A stretch of DNA of 64,000 nt from Mesorhizobium denitrificans (lineage in GTDB: Bacteria; Pseudomonadota; Alphaproteobacteria; Rhizobiales; Rhizobiaceae). Shown here one piece after another: positions 24,482-35,018 of the stretch (positions are counted from its first letter, which is position 1; every line of letters begins with the position of its first letter). Under the pieces are notes generated by a model that was not told the DNA's origin, made no database searches, and worked only from the letters and a program-made list of their open reading frames with translations. The position numbers were made by a program, and so were the translations under genes. Location: assembly GCF_003403035.1 (NCBI RefSeq), contig NZ_QURN01000009.1:62001-126000 (forward strand). Reading direction: 5' to 3'.

Positions 24482-25474
24482 CTATCGCGCGGAGTTGCGG
24501 CGAGACAGAGATGACTCCCAAGCCAGCGCATCGCCTACGATCAAATCGAGATTATCGCGCGCCGGCTTCCAGCCGAGTTCGGCGCGCGCCATATCCGAGT
24601 TCGCGACGATTGCGGCCGGATCACCGGGACGGCGCTCCGCAGTGCGGACATCGAAATCCCCACCATGCACACGTCGCACGCTGTCGATGACTTCAAGCAC
24701 GGAATAGCCGTGGCCATAACCACAATTGGCGGTGAGATTGCCGCCGCCCTCTCTCAATCGTTGCAAGGCAAGGCGGTGTGCGGCAACCAGATCGGAAACG
24801 TGAATATAATCGCGAACGCAGGTTCCATCCGGCGTCGCGTAATCCGAGCCAAAAACCTGCATATGGTTGCGCTTGCCCAGAGCGGTTTCGCTGGCGACCT
24901 TGATGAGATGCGTTGCGCCGGGGGTCGATTGCCCGGTGCGGCCACGTGGATCCGCACCCGCCACGTTGAAATAGCGCAGCACTGTGTAGGTAATCGGATG
25001 CGCGGCGGCGGTGTCTGCCAGCATCCATTCCGTCATGAGCTTGGAGCGGCCATAAGGCGATTCCGGATGCAGCACGGCGTTCTCGCTAACAGGCTCCGAG
25101 CCCTGCCCGCCATAGACAGCCGCGGTGGACGAAAAAATGAAATGCTTCACACCCTGCTTCACCGCCGCCTCAAGGAGATTGCGGGTTTTGGCAGTGTTGT
25201 TGGCGTAATAGCCAAGCGGGTCGGAAACCGATTCCGGCACCACGATGGAGCCGGCGAAATGGATAATCGCCTCGACCTTATGCTCGGCCAGCACCTGCTC
25301 CATCAGGGGCATATCGCCGATGTCGCCGACGATCAGCTTCGCTTCGGGCGCAACTGCCCATTCAAAGCCAGTCGAGAGCCGGTCAACGACGACGACCTCT
25401 TCGCCAGCGTCGAGCAACTCCCACACCATGTGACTTCCGATATAACCGGCCCCGCCGGTAACTAGCACTGACAT
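24482..25474 (-). CDS. galE: UDP-glucose 4-epimerase
   Basis: GalE interconverts UDP-glucose and UDP-galactose for the Leloir pathway and surface polysaccharides. The 330-residue product has the NAD-binding motif GGAGYIGSHMV, the catalytic triad in FSSTAAVYGG and ESPYGRSKLM (serine, tyrosine, lysine), LRYFNVAGADP, CVRDYIHVSDL and NCGYGHGYSVLEVI. The ATG at 25474 begins MSVLVTGG and has GGAAG upstream; the frame is open further up, but no similarity starts there. It is a lone gene with no polysaccharide cluster nearby. The 212 bases upstream are shared with the divergent hemA and contain a Fnr/FixK-like site. Confidence 0.95.
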   Translation of the reverse strand: MSVLVTGGAGYIGSHMVWELLDAGEEVVVVDRLSTGFEWAVAPEAKLIVGDIGDMPLMEQVLAEHKVEAIIHFAGSIVVPESVSDPLGYYANNTAKTRNLLEAAVKQGVKHFIFSSTAAVYGGQGSEPVSENAVLHPESPYGRSKLMTEWMLADTAAAHPITYTVLRYFNVAGADPRGRTGQSTPGATHLIKVASETALGKRNHMQVFGSDYATPDGTCVRDYIHVSDLVAAHRLALQRLREGGGNLTANCGYGHGYSVLEVIDSVRRVHGGDFDVRTAERRPGDPAAIVANSDMARAELGWKPARDNLDLIVGDALAWESSLSRRNSAR

Positions 25475-25582
25475 GCGACTTCCTGCTTTCAGCAAAATTC
25501 GGGAGATAGAGAGAACTAGCCGGATTATCGTGCAATGCGCAACTGCACATATAGCCTGTGATTAACGCCAATTTAGCGGCCA

Positions 25583-25596
25583 TTGACTTGCATCAA
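25583..25596 (+). promoter_or_regulatory. Fnr/FixK-like box upstream of hemA
   Basis: TTGAC-TTGC-ATCAA fits the TTGAY-N4-RTCAA consensus of Fnr/FixK/FnrL-type activators. It is centred about 97 bases before the hemA start codon, between hemA and the divergent galE. Oxygen-dependent control of hemA by FnrL- or FixK-type regulators is established in other alphaproteobacteria. Confidence 0.5.
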
Positions 25597-25686
25597 GGAC
25601 AGGCGTGGCATTTTGCCCGCCTTAGGCACAATAGACGTATCGGGTCACGGACTTTATGTTCCTGCTCGCAAATTTGGAGTGCCTCA

Positions 25687-26964
25687 ATGAACTATCAACG
25701 GTTTTTCGAGGAAGCGATTGATCAGCTCCATGCGGAGCGGCGCTATCGCATTTTCGCAGACCTTGAACGCATCGCTGGCGAATTTCCTCGCGCGATCTGG
25801 CGCAATAACGGCGATGCCAAAGAAATCACTGTCTGGTGTTCAAACGACTATCTCGGGATGGGCCAACACCCCGACGTTATAGCTGCGTTTCAGCACACGG
25901 CTGGACGCATGGGCTCCGGCGCAGGCGGCACCCGCAATATTTCCGGCACGAACCACCCGCTGGTGGAATTGGAATTCGAGCTTGCCGATCTCCACAGAAA
26001 AGATTCGGCGCTGGTGTTCACTTCGGGCTTCGTGTCGAACGAAGCGGCGATTTCAACCATTGCGCGCCTGCTGCCGAACTGCCTGATCCTTTCCGACGAG
26101 CTGAACCATTCTTCGATGATCGAAGGTGTGCGTCGCTCGGGTGCGGAGAAGAAGGTGTTCCGGCACAATGATGTGGCGCATCTGGAAAGCCTGTTGCAGG
26201 CCGCAGGTCGCGAACGCGCCAAGCTGATCGTGTTCGAGAGCGTTTACTCGATGGATGGCGACATCGCGCCAATCGCAGCGATTGCCGATCTGGCGGAGAA
26301 GTACAACGCCATGACCTATATCGATGAGGTGCATGCGGTCGGCATGTATGGCGAGCGCGGCGGCGGCATTACCGAGCGCGAAGGACTTGCGCACCGGATC
26401 GACGTGATCGAGGGCACGCTGGCAAAAGCGTTCGGAACACTCGGCGGTTATATCACGGGGCCGCAAGCTGTGGTGGACGCAGTGCGCTCCTATGCGCCAG
26501 GCTTCATTTTCACGACCGCGCTGCCGCCCGCGATCGCGGCCGCGGCCGCGACCTCCATTCGCCACCTGAAGAACTCACAGAGCGAGCGCGACGCGCAGCA
26601 GCGTCAAGCCGCCCAGACCAAGCGGATTCTGGCGGGCGCTGGCTTGCCGGTTATGCCATCGGAAACGCATATCGTGCCAATTCTGGTAGGCGATCCCGAA
26701 CTTTGCAAAATGGCCAGCGACAGGCTGCTCGGCAAGCACGGCATCTATATTCAGCCGATCAACTATCCGACCGTGCCGCGCGGCACGGAACGCCTGCGCG
26801 TGACGCCGACCCCATTCCATAGCGATGAGCTTATCAATGTGTTGAAGGCTGCATTGGCGGAAACGTGGGACGCGCTCGGCATTCCCTATGCGTCTTCGGA
26901 CAAGCCAGCCGTGGCGAAATCAGACCGCGTCATTCCGCTGGTCGTACCCGCCGCCGGTGGGTGA
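25687..26964 (+). CDS. hemA: 5-aminolevulinate synthase
   Basis: ALA synthase condenses glycine and succinyl-CoA with pyridoxal phosphate, the first step of tetrapyrrole synthesis in alphaproteobacteria. The 425-residue product begins [20 protein letters not shown]. It shows [39 protein letters not shown]-type loop [32 protein letters not shown] and the PLP lysine in [15 protein letters not shown]. The ATG at 25687 has GGAG seven bases upstream. An upstream Fnr/FixK-like box suggests oxygen regulation. A repeat-type hairpin follows the stop at 27002-27024. Confidence 0.97.
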   Translation: MNYQRFFEEAIDQLHAERRYRIFADLERIAGEFPRAIWRNNGDAKEITVWCSNDYLGMGQHPDVIAAFQHTAGRMGSGAGGTRNISGTNHPLVELEFELADLHRKDSALVFTSGFVSNEAAISTIARLLPNCLILSDELNHSSMIEGVRRSGAEKKVFRHNDVAHLESLLQAAGRERAKLIVFESVYSMDGDIAPIAAIADLAEKYNAMTYIDEVHAVGMYGERGGGITEREGLAHRIDVIEGTLAKAFGTLGGYITGPQAVVDAVRSYAPGFIFTTALPPAIAAAAATSIRHLKNSQSERDAQQRQAAQTKRILAGAGLPVMPSETHIVPILVGDPELCKMASDRLLGKHGIYIQPINYPTVPRGTERLRVTPTPFHSDELINVLKAALAETWDALGIPYASSDKPAVAKSDRVIPLVVPAAGG

Positions 26965-26980
26965 GAGCGGGTTCGCAAGC

Positions 26981-27024
26981 CCCCTCATCCGCCTGCCGAC
27001 GCCTTCTCCCTCAAGGGGAGAAGG
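26981..27024 (+). repeat. dispersed intergenic repeat with hairpin, copy 1
   Basis: CCCCTCATCCGCCTGCCGA (26981-26999) matches copies at 43254 and 56085 in 18 of 19 positions. It is followed by CCTTCTCCC-TCAA-GGGGAGAAGG (27002-27024), a strong hairpin without a T-run. It lies between hemA and the convergent ilvE. Confidence 0.75.
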
Positions 27025-27144
27025 GTGGTCCGCGAAGCTGATGGAAAGCCCCGGAATGGCCTTTTCAAATGACGAACGCCCGGAGCCATCGCGGCGGTCT
27101 GATGAGGCTTACGAGAGCGCGCACGCCGAAAAAACGCGCGGAGC

Positions 27145-28224
27145 TTAAATGGTGCGCATCCAGCCGTGCGTATCAGCAACCGTTCCGCGCTGGATGCCAA
27201 CCAGCTTGGAGCGCAACTCGCTGGTCACTTCACCGTCGCCGCTATTGCCGATTGCGAATGTGCCTTCCGGATATTTGACCGTGCCGATACCGGCAATGAC
27301 AGCGGCGGTGCCGCAGGCGAACGCTTCGCGCAGCTTGCCGCTCGCAGCATCCTCTTTCCACTGATCAAAGGAATACGGCGTCTCGCTGACCGTGTAGCCG
27401 GATTCGCGTGCAAGCTTCATGATTGATGCGCGGGTGATGCCGGGCAGGATCGTGCCGAGCGGCGGCGTGATGATCGTCTTGTCGTCCATGACGAAGAAGA
27501 TGTTCATGCCGCCAAGTTCATCGACCCATTTGCGCTCGACGGCGTCGAGAAACACCACCTGATCGCAGCCGTTTTTGAAAGCCTCGGCGGTCGCAACAAG
27601 GCTGGACGCATAGTTGCCGCCGCACTTGGCTGCGCCGGTGCCGCCGGGGGCCGCGCGCGTATATTCCTGAGAAATCCAGACGGAGACGGTCTTGTAACCG
27701 CCCTTGAAATAAGCACCGACAGTCGAGCCGATGACGCAGAAAATATACTCGTTGGCCGGGCGCACGCCCAGGAACGACTCGCTGGCGAACATGAACGGCC
27801 GCAGATAGAAGCTGCCATCGCCTCCCGGCACCCATGACTCGTCGGTGTGGACAAGAGCTTCGACCGCTTCGATGAACATGTCTTCCGGGATTTCCGGCAT
27901 CGCCATGCGCTCTGCCGATTCATTGAAACGGCGCGCGTTTTCTTCCGGGCGGAACAGCGCCAGAGAGCCATCGGCCATGCGATAAGCCTTCATGCCCTCG
28001 AAGATTTCCTGAGCATAATGCAGCACTGAACTGGCCGGATCGATCTGGAACGGCTCGCGCGCACGGATCTGCGCATCGTGCCATCCCTTGTCCGTGCTCC
28101 ACTTGATCGTCACCATGTGATCGCTGAATACCTTGCCAAATCCCGGATTTGCCATCAGCGCGGCGCGCTCCTCCGCCGTTTTCGGCGACGGGTGCTCGAT
28201 CTTGGTGAAGTTGTACTTGCTCAT
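27145..28224 (-). CDS. ilvE: branched-chain amino acid aminotransferase
   Basis: IlvE makes the final transamination in leucine, isoleucine and valine synthesis and is a fold-type IV PLP enzyme. The 359-residue protein shows LHYAQEIFEGMKAYR, RPEENARRFNESAERM, YLRPFMFASE, the PLP lysine in GAAKCGGNYASSL, DELGGMNIFFVMDD and TPPLGTILPGITRASIM. The ATG at 28224 (MSKYNFTKIEHP) has GAGAGGT six bases upstream; an upstream in-frame extension lacks a signal. The length fits the longer (class II) branched-chain enzymes. Only about 115 bases separate it from the next aminotransferase gene upstream, so joint transcription is possible. Confidence 0.95.
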   Translation of the reverse strand: MSKYNFTKIEHPSPKTAEERAALMANPGFGKVFSDHMVTIKWSTDKGWHDAQIRAREPFQIDPASSVLHYAQEIFEGMKAYRMADGSLALFRPEENARRFNESAERMAMPEIPEDMFIEAVEALVHTDESWVPGGDGSFYLRPFMFASESFLGVRPANEYIFCVIGSTVGAYFKGGYKTVSVWISQEYTRAAPGGTGAAKCGGNYASSLVATAEAFKNGCDQVVFLDAVERKWVDELGGMNIFFVMDDKTIITPPLGTILPGITRASIMKLARESGYTVSETPYSFDQWKEDAASGKLREAFACGTAAVIAGIGTVKYPEGTFAIGNSGDGEVTSELRSKLVGIQRGTVADTHGWMRTI

Positions 28225-28339
28225 GATATGACCTCTCGACGGCCCGCCTCTCAGGCGCGAGCCGAAAAAACAACAAAGGGCGGCACGGTGTTGGAGCAAG
28301 TGCTAATGCAATGCAAGCGCGCATTTGCGCTTTTCAATG

Positions 28340-29506
28340 TCACAGCCCTGAAATCCACCCCGCAATTCTCTTGGACGCCTCCTCAACGTCTTCAAGACGG
28401 CGGTTAAAGCACATGCGAAAGAACGCTTCTCCGCCCTCACCGAAGGCGGTGCCCGGCGCGAGGCCGACATTCGCCTGATCGATTATATCAAACGCAGCCT
28501 TGGCGGAATCGCTGACGCCTTCCACACCAAAGAAAAGATAGAACGCCCCTGCTGGCGCAACGAGCCGTGCGCGGCCTGTGCCGCCGATGATGGCGGTCGC
28601 GATGTCGCGCGCCTTTCGTGCGCGCTCAACCTGCGAGGCGACATAGGCATCGCCCTCGTCCAGCGCGGCCACGCCGCCGCGCTGCATGAAGGTCGCCACG
28701 CCCGATGTCGAATATTGAATAAGGTTTTCAAAAACCAGTTGGAGCGCGGGATGAACCTTGACCCAGCCAATGCGCCAGCCCGTCATGGACCAGTTTTTGG
28801 AAAAGGTATTCACGAAGATGACCGGATCATCCTCGTCCATGACGTCGGAAAAGGATGCAGCACGCCCGCCATCGAAATGAAACAGCGTGTACGTCTCGTC
28901 AGCAATGATCCAGAGATTGTGCTTGCGCGCAATTTCCAGAATGACGCGGAGCGTTTCGGCATCGGCAGTCCAGCCGGTTGGATTGGACGGCGTGTTGATG
29001 AAAAGCGCCTTGGTGCGCGGTGTGATCGCGCTCTCAATGCGATGCGGATCGAGTGTCCAGCCATTGTCATTGAAGTCGAGCCTGACGGGAACAGCTTTCG
29101 CGCCGGCAATCTCCACGGCTGACGGGAAGTTCGGCCAAGCGGGAGCCAGATAGACGATTTCGTCGCCCGCGCCCGCCGTTGCCTGAACTGCCAACAGAAT
29201 GGCGTGCATGCCGCCGCCGGTGACGAGAAATTCCGTGAAATCGAAATTTCGTCCGAACTGCCGGGTGTGATAGCGCGCAAGCGCCTCGCGCAGTTCAGGA
29301 ATGCCGCGCTGTCGTGTGTAGAATGTCTCGCCCTTTGCGAGAGACTCCATTGCCGGGCGCGTGATGAAGTCCGGCGTGGGTGCATCGCCCTCGCCTGCCC
29401 AAAGCGGGATAAGGCCCTCGCGGCCCCAGCCATGCGTCATCACGGCAACAATGCCGCTTAAGGGCGCTTGCCGTGCTTCCGGTCGCAGGGCGTCGAGGAG
29501 ATCCAT
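28340..29506 (-). CDS. fold-type I pyridoxal-phosphate aminotransferase
   Basis: The 388-residue cytoplasmic enzyme belongs to the aspartate-aminotransferase-like class I/II group. Motifs are IPLWAGEGDAPTPDFI, YTRQRGIPELREALARY, the cofactor-site FINTPSNPTGWTA, IIADETYTLFHFDGG and the PLP lysine in VNTFSKNWSMTGWRIGWV. The final arginine for substrate carboxylate is in EAFFRMCFNRR. Specificity cannot be read from sequence. The ATG at 29506 is used; a TTG two codons earlier is possible and neither has a good ribosome-binding site. It lies upstream of ilvE in the same direction, and mscL's terminator separates it from mscL. Confidence 0.88.
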   Translation of the reverse strand: MDLLDALRPEARQAPLSGIVAVMTHGWGREGLIPLWAGEGDAPTPDFITRPAMESLAKGETFYTRQRGIPELREALARYHTRQFGRNFDFTEFLVTGGGMHAILLAVQATAGAGDEIVYLAPAWPNFPSAVEIAGAKAVPVRLDFNDNGWTLDPHRIESAITPRTKALFINTPSNPTGWTADAETLRVILEIARKHNLWIIADETYTLFHFDGGRAASFSDVMDEDDPVIFVNTFSKNWSMTGWRIGWVKVHPALQLVFENLIQYSTSGVATFMQRGGVAALDEGDAYVASQVERARKARDIATAIIGGTGRARLVAPAGAFYLFFGVEGVSDSAKAAFDIIDQANVGLAPGTAFGEGGEAFFRMCFNRRLEDVEEASKRIAGWISGL

Positions 29507-29560
29507 TCCCAAACCCGTTAGGTAAGAAATACTGCCCTATTTATACCTAGCTTTAGAAAA

Positions 29561-29598
29561 GAAAAAGTCCCCGGCAGCAACCACCGGGGACCATTTTT
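29561..29598 (-). terminator. intrinsic terminator of mscL
   Basis: On the minus strand GTCCCCGG pairs with CCGGGGAC (plus 29584-29591 and 29567-29574) across a nine-base loop. TTTTTCTTTTC follows, shortly after the mscL stop. The opposite strand also carries a T-run (ATTTTTT), so it may work in both directions. Confidence 0.85.
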
Positions 29599-29610
29599 TG
29601 ATCCAGAGGC

Positions 29611-30042
29611 TTATTTCGCTCTGCTTGGGGTCGACAGAAGGTCGCGGATTTCGGTCAGCAGCTTGACGTCTTCCGGTGCTTCTGCCGGAGCTGGCGCCGG
29701 CTTTTGCTTTTCCAGTCTGCGGCGGACGTTGTTCACGCCCTTGACCATCATGAACACGATCCATGCGAGGATCAGGAAGTTCAGCAAGACGGTTGCGAAG
29801 TTGCCGTAAGCGATGACCGGCCCCTGATCGCGGGCGGCGGCAAGCGATGTAGCCGTGACATTCGAAGACAGCGGCAGGAAGTAGTTGGAGAAGTCTCGCT
29901 GACCAGCCAGACCGACAATCGGCATGATGAGATCGTTGACGACAGAATCCACAATTTTGCTGAATGCCGCGCCGATGATGACACCGACGGCGAGATCCAT
30001 CACGTTGCCACGTGAAATAAACTCTTGAAATTCCTTTAGCAT
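29611..30042 (-). CDS. mscL: large-conductance mechanosensitive channel
   Basis: MscL is a homopentameric inner-membrane channel that opens under hypo-osmotic tension. The 143-residue product starts [20 protein letters not shown], followed by the pore helix [20 protein letters not shown], a periplasmic loop, the second span [20 protein letters not shown] and the cytoplasmic charged helix. The ATG at 30042 has GGAGGG six bases upstream; the longer upstream frame has no similarity. A terminator lies just after the stop, so it is probably monocistronic. The loop and C-terminal linker are a little longer than in the 136-residue Escherichia coli protein. Confidence 0.96.
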   Translation of the reverse strand: MLKEFQEFISRGNVMDLAVGVIIGAAFSKIVDSVVNDLIMPIVGLAGQRDFSNYFLPLSSNVTATSLAAARDQGPVIAYGNFATVLLNFLILAWIVFMMVKGVNNVRRRLEKQKPAPAPAEAPEDVKLLTEIRDLLSTPSRAK

Positions 30043-30204
30043 TTCTACCCTCCGGTTGGTAACAGGGCGCCGCCACAACGACCGCCGCGCGGGCAACATA
30101 CCAAAATAGTGAAGCTGCAAAACCCAGAAAAGGAGGGGCTGGCGAGATTGATCAAATGCGTTGTATCGAGGTGACGGCGGCAAGATGGACAATCCAGCCA
30201 TGCT

Positions 30205-33200
30205 ATGCTTGCCTCGATTGGCTTGGTTTCGGGAGGATGTGCCAGCTTGCTCGGTCTGCTCGTCGTATTGACGGCTGTCGTTTATGTGACGCTGCTGTTT
30301 GCGGTGGCGAGCTTTGGCGACCGCCGCGCCGCGCGCGAAGGGCCAGGCTCACCCAGGCCATATATCTATGCGTTGAGCCTCGCGATCTACTGCACCTCGT
30401 GGACGTTTTTCGGTTCGGTGGGGCTGGCCTCCGAGCGGAATCTTGAATTCCTCGCCATCTATATCGGGCCGATTGTCGTTTTCCTGTTTGGTTTTCCCTT
30501 GCTCAACCGGATCGCACGGCTGGCGAAGGGTGAAAAGATTACTTCAATCGCTGATTTTCTCGGTGCGCGATACGGCAAGAGCTTTTCAGTGGCAGCAATC
30601 GCCACTCTCATCGCGACGATTGGCGCGGTGCCCTACATTGCGTTGCAGCTCAAGGCGATTTCCGGGTCTGTCAGCCTGATGGTGGAATACTATACCGGCT
30701 CGCCGCCTTCGTTCGATCCGTTCGTGAGCGATATTTCGCTGATCGTCGCCATCTTGCTCGCGATGTTCGCGATACTGTTTGGCACGCGGCATGCGGACGC
30801 CACTGAGCATCAGGACGGACTTGTGCTGGCCGTCGCGGTGGAATCCATCGTCAAGCTGGTGGCGTTTCTGGCGGTCGGGCTGTTTACGGTGTTCTTCCTT
30901 TTTGGCTCACCCGCCGGATTGATGCAGCATATCGGTCAGTCGAATGCCGCGTCGAATGCGCTGGAATATCGAACGTCGCTTGGAACATGGCTGGTGGTGA
31001 CTGCGCTGAGCGGTTTCGCGATCATTCTGCTGCCGCGCCAGTTCTACGTGATGATCGTGGAGAACCGCAGCACATCGGAACTCAAAACCGCCACCTGGCT
31101 GTTTCCGCTCTACCTCGTTGCAATAAATCTGTTCGTGCTGCCGATTGCGCTCGCAGGGCTGGCGACAGTGGGTGACAGAACGAGCGGCGACCTATACGTG
31201 CTCTCGCTGACGCTTCTGCAAGGTCACGATGCGCTGGCGATGATCGCGTTTATCGGCGGCCTTTCGGCGGCGACGGCGATGGTGATCGTCGAGAGCGTGG
31301 CGCTGTCGATCATGATCTCAAACGACCTCGTTATTCCCATCTTCCTGCGGCGTTTGCTGACGTCCAGTCCGCGCGAAAACGAGGACTGGTCGGCGGTGAT
31401 CCTCAACATTCGCCGGGCCGCGATTTTCATCATCCTGTTTGCGGCTTTCCTTTATTATCGCGAAAGCACAGGCAATTCCCGGCTTTCTGCAATCGGCCTG
31501 ATGTCGTTCGCAGCAATCGCCCAATTCGCACCGGCCTTTGTGGGCGGCCTGATCTGGCGCGGCGCGAACAGTCGAGGCGCAATATTGGGCATGGCAGCCG
31601 GGATACTCGTGTGGGGCTACACGCTGCTGTTGCCAACGCTTGCAGCGCCCGATGCGACAATCGTATTGAACGGGCCATTGGGCATTGAAGCGCTGAAGCC
31701 GCAGGCGCTTTTCGGTACGGTCGCGGAACCGCTTAACCACGGCGTGCTGTGGAGCCTTTCCGTCAATCTGACGCTGTATATTCTAGGCTCGCTGTCGCGT
31801 GCTGCACGACCGCTGGAGCGCATACAGTCCTCCATATTCGTGCGCCGCGATACTGCACCGACGCCGAGCCTGCGGCGGTTTCGCACCCGCGTGACCGTAG
31901 ACCAGTTGAAGGACACGATTGGCCGCTATCTGGGCGTTGAACGAACGGAGCGCTCCTTCCAGAGCTTCCAGAGTGCCTATGGTCGCGTGCTGGCAGGCAA
32001 TGAGCCCGCGGGCACGGAGGTCATTCGGTTTTCCGAACAGTTGCTTGCAAGCGCAGTTGGTTCGTCATCGTCCCGGCTGATCCTGTCACTGCTGCTCAAA
32101 CGTAATGATGCGAGCGCGCGTGATGCGTTTCGGCTGCTGGACGACGCGACCGAGGCGTTGCAGCAAAATCGCGATCTGCTGCAAATCGCGCTCGACCAGA
32201 TGGAACAGGGCATAACGGTATTCGACAGCGACCTGCGACTGACATGCTGGAACCGCCAATATCGCGCGCTGTTCAATCTGCCGGACGAGCTCGGACAGGT
32301 CGGCGTTTCGTTGGACCTGATCCTGCGTTCGCTCGTGGAGCGGGGTGAAATCACCCCCGCCAAGCGAGCGGATGCGTTGAAGCGCATCGCAGCCTCCGAG
32401 GGCGCGTGGCAGATGGAATTGGCGCGCTCTGAACGCATTATCGAAGTGCGCTCCAACCCCATGCCGGATGGCGGCGTGGTGGCGACCTATGCGGATATTT
32501 CCGCCCGCGTTGCCGCCGATCTGGCCCTGAAACGCGCCAATGAATCGCTCGAGTTGCGTGTGCGCGACCGCACGTCGGAGCTGCTGCGGGTCAATGAAGA
32601 GCTTGAGCAAGCGCAGATGCTTGCCGACGAAGCAAACCAAGGCAAGACGCGGTTTCTCGCGGCGGCTGGCCACGACATTTTGCAACCGCTCAACGCCGCA
32701 CGGCTCTATTGCGCCTCGCTGATAGAAAAGACCAACGAGAGCAAGATCTCCGAAGCAGCGAACAATATCGAATCCTCACTGGAATCGGTGGAGACGATCC
32801 TGGGCGCTGTGCTGGATATTTCCCGGCTGGATGCGGGCGCGATGACGACCTCTCACACTGTATTCGAGCTTGGCGGACTGCTGCGGCAGATCAGTACGGA
32901 TTTCCAGCCTCTTGCCGTGGAAAAGGGATTGAAGCTGACGCTCATGCCTTCCTCGCTGCGGGTGAACAGCGACCGCAATCTGTTGCGCAGGCTGGTGCAA
33001 AACCTCGTTTCAAACGCGATAAAATATACGCGGTCAGGACAGATACTTGTGGGCGTGCGCAGGCGCGGCGAACTGGCGGAAATCCAGATATTCGACACGG
33101 GCATCGGCATAGACAGCATGAAACTGCCGACCATCTTCAGCGAGTTCACGCGGCTGGAAGAAGGCAAGCGCGAAGCGCCGGGGCTGGGCCTCGGGCTTTC

Positions 33201-33726
33201 CATCGTGGATCGCATTGCGCGCGTCCTGCAAGTGGAGCTGCGGATTCATTCGGACAAGGGCAAGGGCACCCGCTTCTCTGTGCTGATTCCAGTGACCGAA
33301 CAGGCAGCGCCGGTGCAAACCGTAACGCCGATTTCCGCACATAGCAGCGGGCGCACGCTGGCCGGACTGCATGTGTTGTGCATCGATAATGACAGCCGGA
33401 TATTGGACAGCATGCGCACGCTGCTGGAAGGCTGGGGATGTGTCGTACGGACCGCTTCGGACAGCGCCGAAGCGCTCGATGGAGAGGCGCCGCACATCGT
33501 GCTGGCAGACTACCATCTCGACGCGGAGACTGGGCTCGAAGCCATCGGCGCTTTGCGAAACGCCTGGGGCGATGTGCCAGCCGTTCTCGTGACTGCCGAT
33601 CGTTCAAATGAATTGCGGCAGGCTGCGGAAGCTATCAATGTGCCGGTAATAAACAAGCCGGTGAAGCCTGCTGTGCTGCGCACGATGATGACACGGCTGC
33701 GCCGCAGCGCTGAAGCGGCAGAGTGA
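30205..33726 (+). CDS. hybrid histidine kinase with sodium/solute-symporter-like sensor
   Basis: The 1173-residue inner-membrane protein has about 12-13 spans of a sodium/solute symporter-like domain (residues 1-545). A PAS-type domain (about 660-770: [20 protein letters not shown]) and a coiled coil follow. The kinase core has phosphoacceptor H823 in [15 protein letters not shown]-box [12 protein letters not shown] and G-boxes FDTGIGID and [14 protein letters not shown] receiver domain with D1102 in VLADYHLD lies at 1055-1170. The layout is that of CbrA/NahK-like kinases. The start is uncertain: ATG at 30205, or TTG at 30247 with GGGAGG upstream. The gene faces a LuxR-type response regulator, stop to stop, its likely partner. 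Confidence 0.9.
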   Translation: MLASIGLVSGGCASLLGLLVVLTAVVYVTLLFAVASFGDRRAAREGPGSPRPYIYALSLAIYCTSWTFFGSVGLASERNLEFLAIYIGPIVVFLFGFPLLNRIARLAKGEKITSIADFLGARYGKSFSVAAIATLIATIGAVPYIALQLKAISGSVSLMVEYYTGSPPSFDPFVSDISLIVAILLAMFAILFGTRHADATEHQDGLVLAVAVESIVKLVAFLAVGLFTVFFLFGSPAGLMQHIGQSNAASNALEYRTSLGTWLVVTALSGFAIILLPRQFYVMIVENRSTSELKTATWLFPLYLVAINLFVLPIALAGLATVGDRTSGDLYVLSLTLLQGHDALAMIAFIGGLSAATAMVIVESVALSIMISNDLVIPIFLRRLLTSSPRENEDWSAVILNIRRAAIFIILFAAFLYYRESTGNSRLSAIGLMSFAAIAQFAPAFVGGLIWRGANSRGAILGMAAGILVWGYTLLLPTLAAPDATIVLNGPLGIEALKPQALFGTVAEPLNHGVLWSLSVNLTLYILGSLSRAARPLERIQSSIFVRRDTAPTPSLRRFRTRVTVDQLKDTIGRYLGVERTERSFQSFQSAYGRVLAGNEPAGTEVIRFSEQLLASAVGSSSSRLILSLLLKRNDASARDAFRLLDDATEALQQNRDLLQIALDQMEQGITVFDSDLRLTCWNRQYRALFNLPDELGQVGVSLDLILRSLVERGEITPAKRADALKRIAASEGAWQMELARSERIIEVRSNPMPDGGVVATYADISARVAADLALKRANESLELRVRDRTSELLRVNEELEQAQMLADEANQGKTRFLAAAGHDILQPLNAARLYCASLIEKTNESKISEAANNIESSLESVETILGAVLDISRLDAGAMTTSHTVFELGGLLRQISTDFQPLAVEKGLKLTLMPSSLRVNSDRNLLRRLVQNLVSNAIKYTRSGQILVGVRRRGELAEIQIFDTGIGIDSMKLPTIFSEFTRLEEGKREAPGLGLGLSIVDRIARVLQVELRIHSDKGKGTRFSVLIPVTEQAAPVQTVTPISAHSSGRTLAGLHVLCIDNDSRILDSMRTLLEGWGCVVRTASDSAEALDGEAPHIVLADYHLDAETGLEAIGALRNAWGDVPAVLVTADRSNELRQAAEAINVPVINKPVKPAVLRTMMTRLRRSAEAAE

Positions 33727-34380
33727 TTATTGCAGCTGCGTTTCCAGTCCAATCTTCGAAAGCATGATGACGGCCTGTGTGCGGCTGTCCACGCCAAGCT
33801 TCTGCAGGATGGCAGACACATGCGCCTTTATGGTGGCTTCAGAGACACCAAGCTCGTAAGCGACCTGCTTGTTCAGCAAACCCTCTGCCAGCATTCCAAG
33901 GACTCGCGTCTGCTGCGGCGTAAGCGATTGAATGCGGCGGATGATCCCCGAAATTTCAGGATCGTGTTCGACACCGAGGTCGATTTCTGAGGGCGATGCG
34001 ACGCCGCCCTTTAGAACGGTAACCACGGCTTGCCTTATCTGTTCCATCGATGCGGATTTGGGAATGAAACCCGACGCGCCAAGCTCAAGCGCGCGGCGTA
34101 TCGTCGGCACATCATCATGCGCGGAAACCACAACGGTCGGCACATCGGGATTGATACCGCGCAGGGAAATAAGCGCGGAAAGGCCGCTCGCGCCGGGCAT
34201 CGTCAGATCGAGCAAGATCAGGTCGATATCATCAGTGGTGACGGCGAGGTTTTTTACACCCTCAAAATCGCCAGCCTCAAGCACCGTGGAAATGTTCTCA
34301 ATGCCAGCAAGCGCCTGTTTCAGCGCGCCACGGAATAACGGATGATCGTCCGCGATTACAATTTTAAAACCCGAAGGCAA
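33727..34380 (-). CDS. LuxR/FixJ-type response regulator
   Basis: The 217-residue cytoplasmic protein has a receiver domain (residues 5-125) with acidic pocket DDH near residue 11, phosphoacceptor D58 in LILLDLTMPG, the threonine/serine position in VVVSAHDD and the lysine in GFIPKSASM. Its LuxR-type DNA-binding domain lies at 150-212 (LTPQQTRVLGMLAEGLLNKQ, then VAYELGVSEATIKAHVSAIL). Its stop codon directly abuts the stop of the large hybrid kinase on the other strand, a strong hint of a two-component pair even though they are not co-transcribed. Target genes are not evident. Confidence 0.93.
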   Translation of the reverse strand: MPSGFKIVIADDHPLFRGALKQALAGIENISTVLEAGDFEGVKNLAVTTDDIDLILLDLTMPGASGLSALISLRGINPDVPTVVVSAHDDVPTIRRALELGASGFIPKSASMEQIRQAVVTVLKGGVASPSEIDLGVEHDPEISGIIRRIQSLTPQQTRVLGMLAEGLLNKQVAYELGVSEATIKAHVSAILQKLGVDSRTQAVIMLSKIGLETQLQ

Positions 34381-34493
34381 GCGGTTCCTCTCCCCGATTC
34401 TCTTGCCGGGTGGCCTATAAATTCAGGTTAAGCGCCAAAGCGCCAGCTAATCAAGGAGAAACGGCTGAGATAAACGCTGTTAAAGGCCGGGAC

Positions 34494-34919
34494 CTAGGTC
34501 TTATTCGGGGAAACATCACCGGTTTCGCCATTGCCGCGCAAATCCTGATCGAATTCTTTTACGATGTCGAGGAAGCCACGAAAGAAGCGCTGCATATAGG
34601 ACATGGTGCGGTCGAACTCTTCTTCGGATGGCAGCGCCTTGCTCGATTGACCTCCCTCCAGCGCAGTTACCCTATTTTCAAGGGCATCCACCTGTTCACG
34701 CAGACGGTCGACCTCGTCCTCAAACGCATCTCGATCATCTGCCGCCATGCGGCACACCATTTGGCCGGATTGATCGACGCAGGTTGAAATCTGGCCGGTC
34801 TGCTTGTCGAGCCGCACAAATGTGTCGCCTCTCGATTCAAGCTGGTAGCGATCCGCATCTTGTGCCGCGGCGGCGGTCGCCAGGCCGCAAATGAAAAGAG
34901 ATGCCAGAACTAAGCGCAT
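34494..34919 (-). CDS. periplasmic coiled-coil protein, function unknown
   Basis: The 141-residue precursor has a signal peptide (MRLVLASLFICGLATAAAAQ, cleaved near residue 20). The mature protein contains a short beta-like portion with two cysteines (STCVDQSGQMVCRM), then a leucine-heptad coiled coil at about residues 62-92 (AFEDEVDRLREQVDALENRV, TALEGG). A polar C-terminus ends in a helix (MSYMQRFFRGFLDIV). No family is recognised. It is a single gene transcribed leftward between the response regulator and DUF952. It probably oligomerises in the periplasm. The two cysteines could form a disulphide. Confidence 0.7.
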   Translation of the reverse strand: MRLVLASLFICGLATAAAAQDADRYQLESRGDTFVRLDKQTGQISTCVDQSGQMVCRMAADDRDAFEDEVDRLREQVDALENRVTALEGGQSSKALPSEEEFDRTMSYMQRFFRGFLDIVKEFDQDLRGNGETGDVSPNKT

Positions 34920-35018
34920 ATGGTTTGCCTCCGGACCTGCTGAAATTGTGCCTGCACTTTATGCTGAAATTGCGATGCCCAGTTGTCGGCGGTCGCGCTT
35001 TGCGCCTATAGGGCCAGT

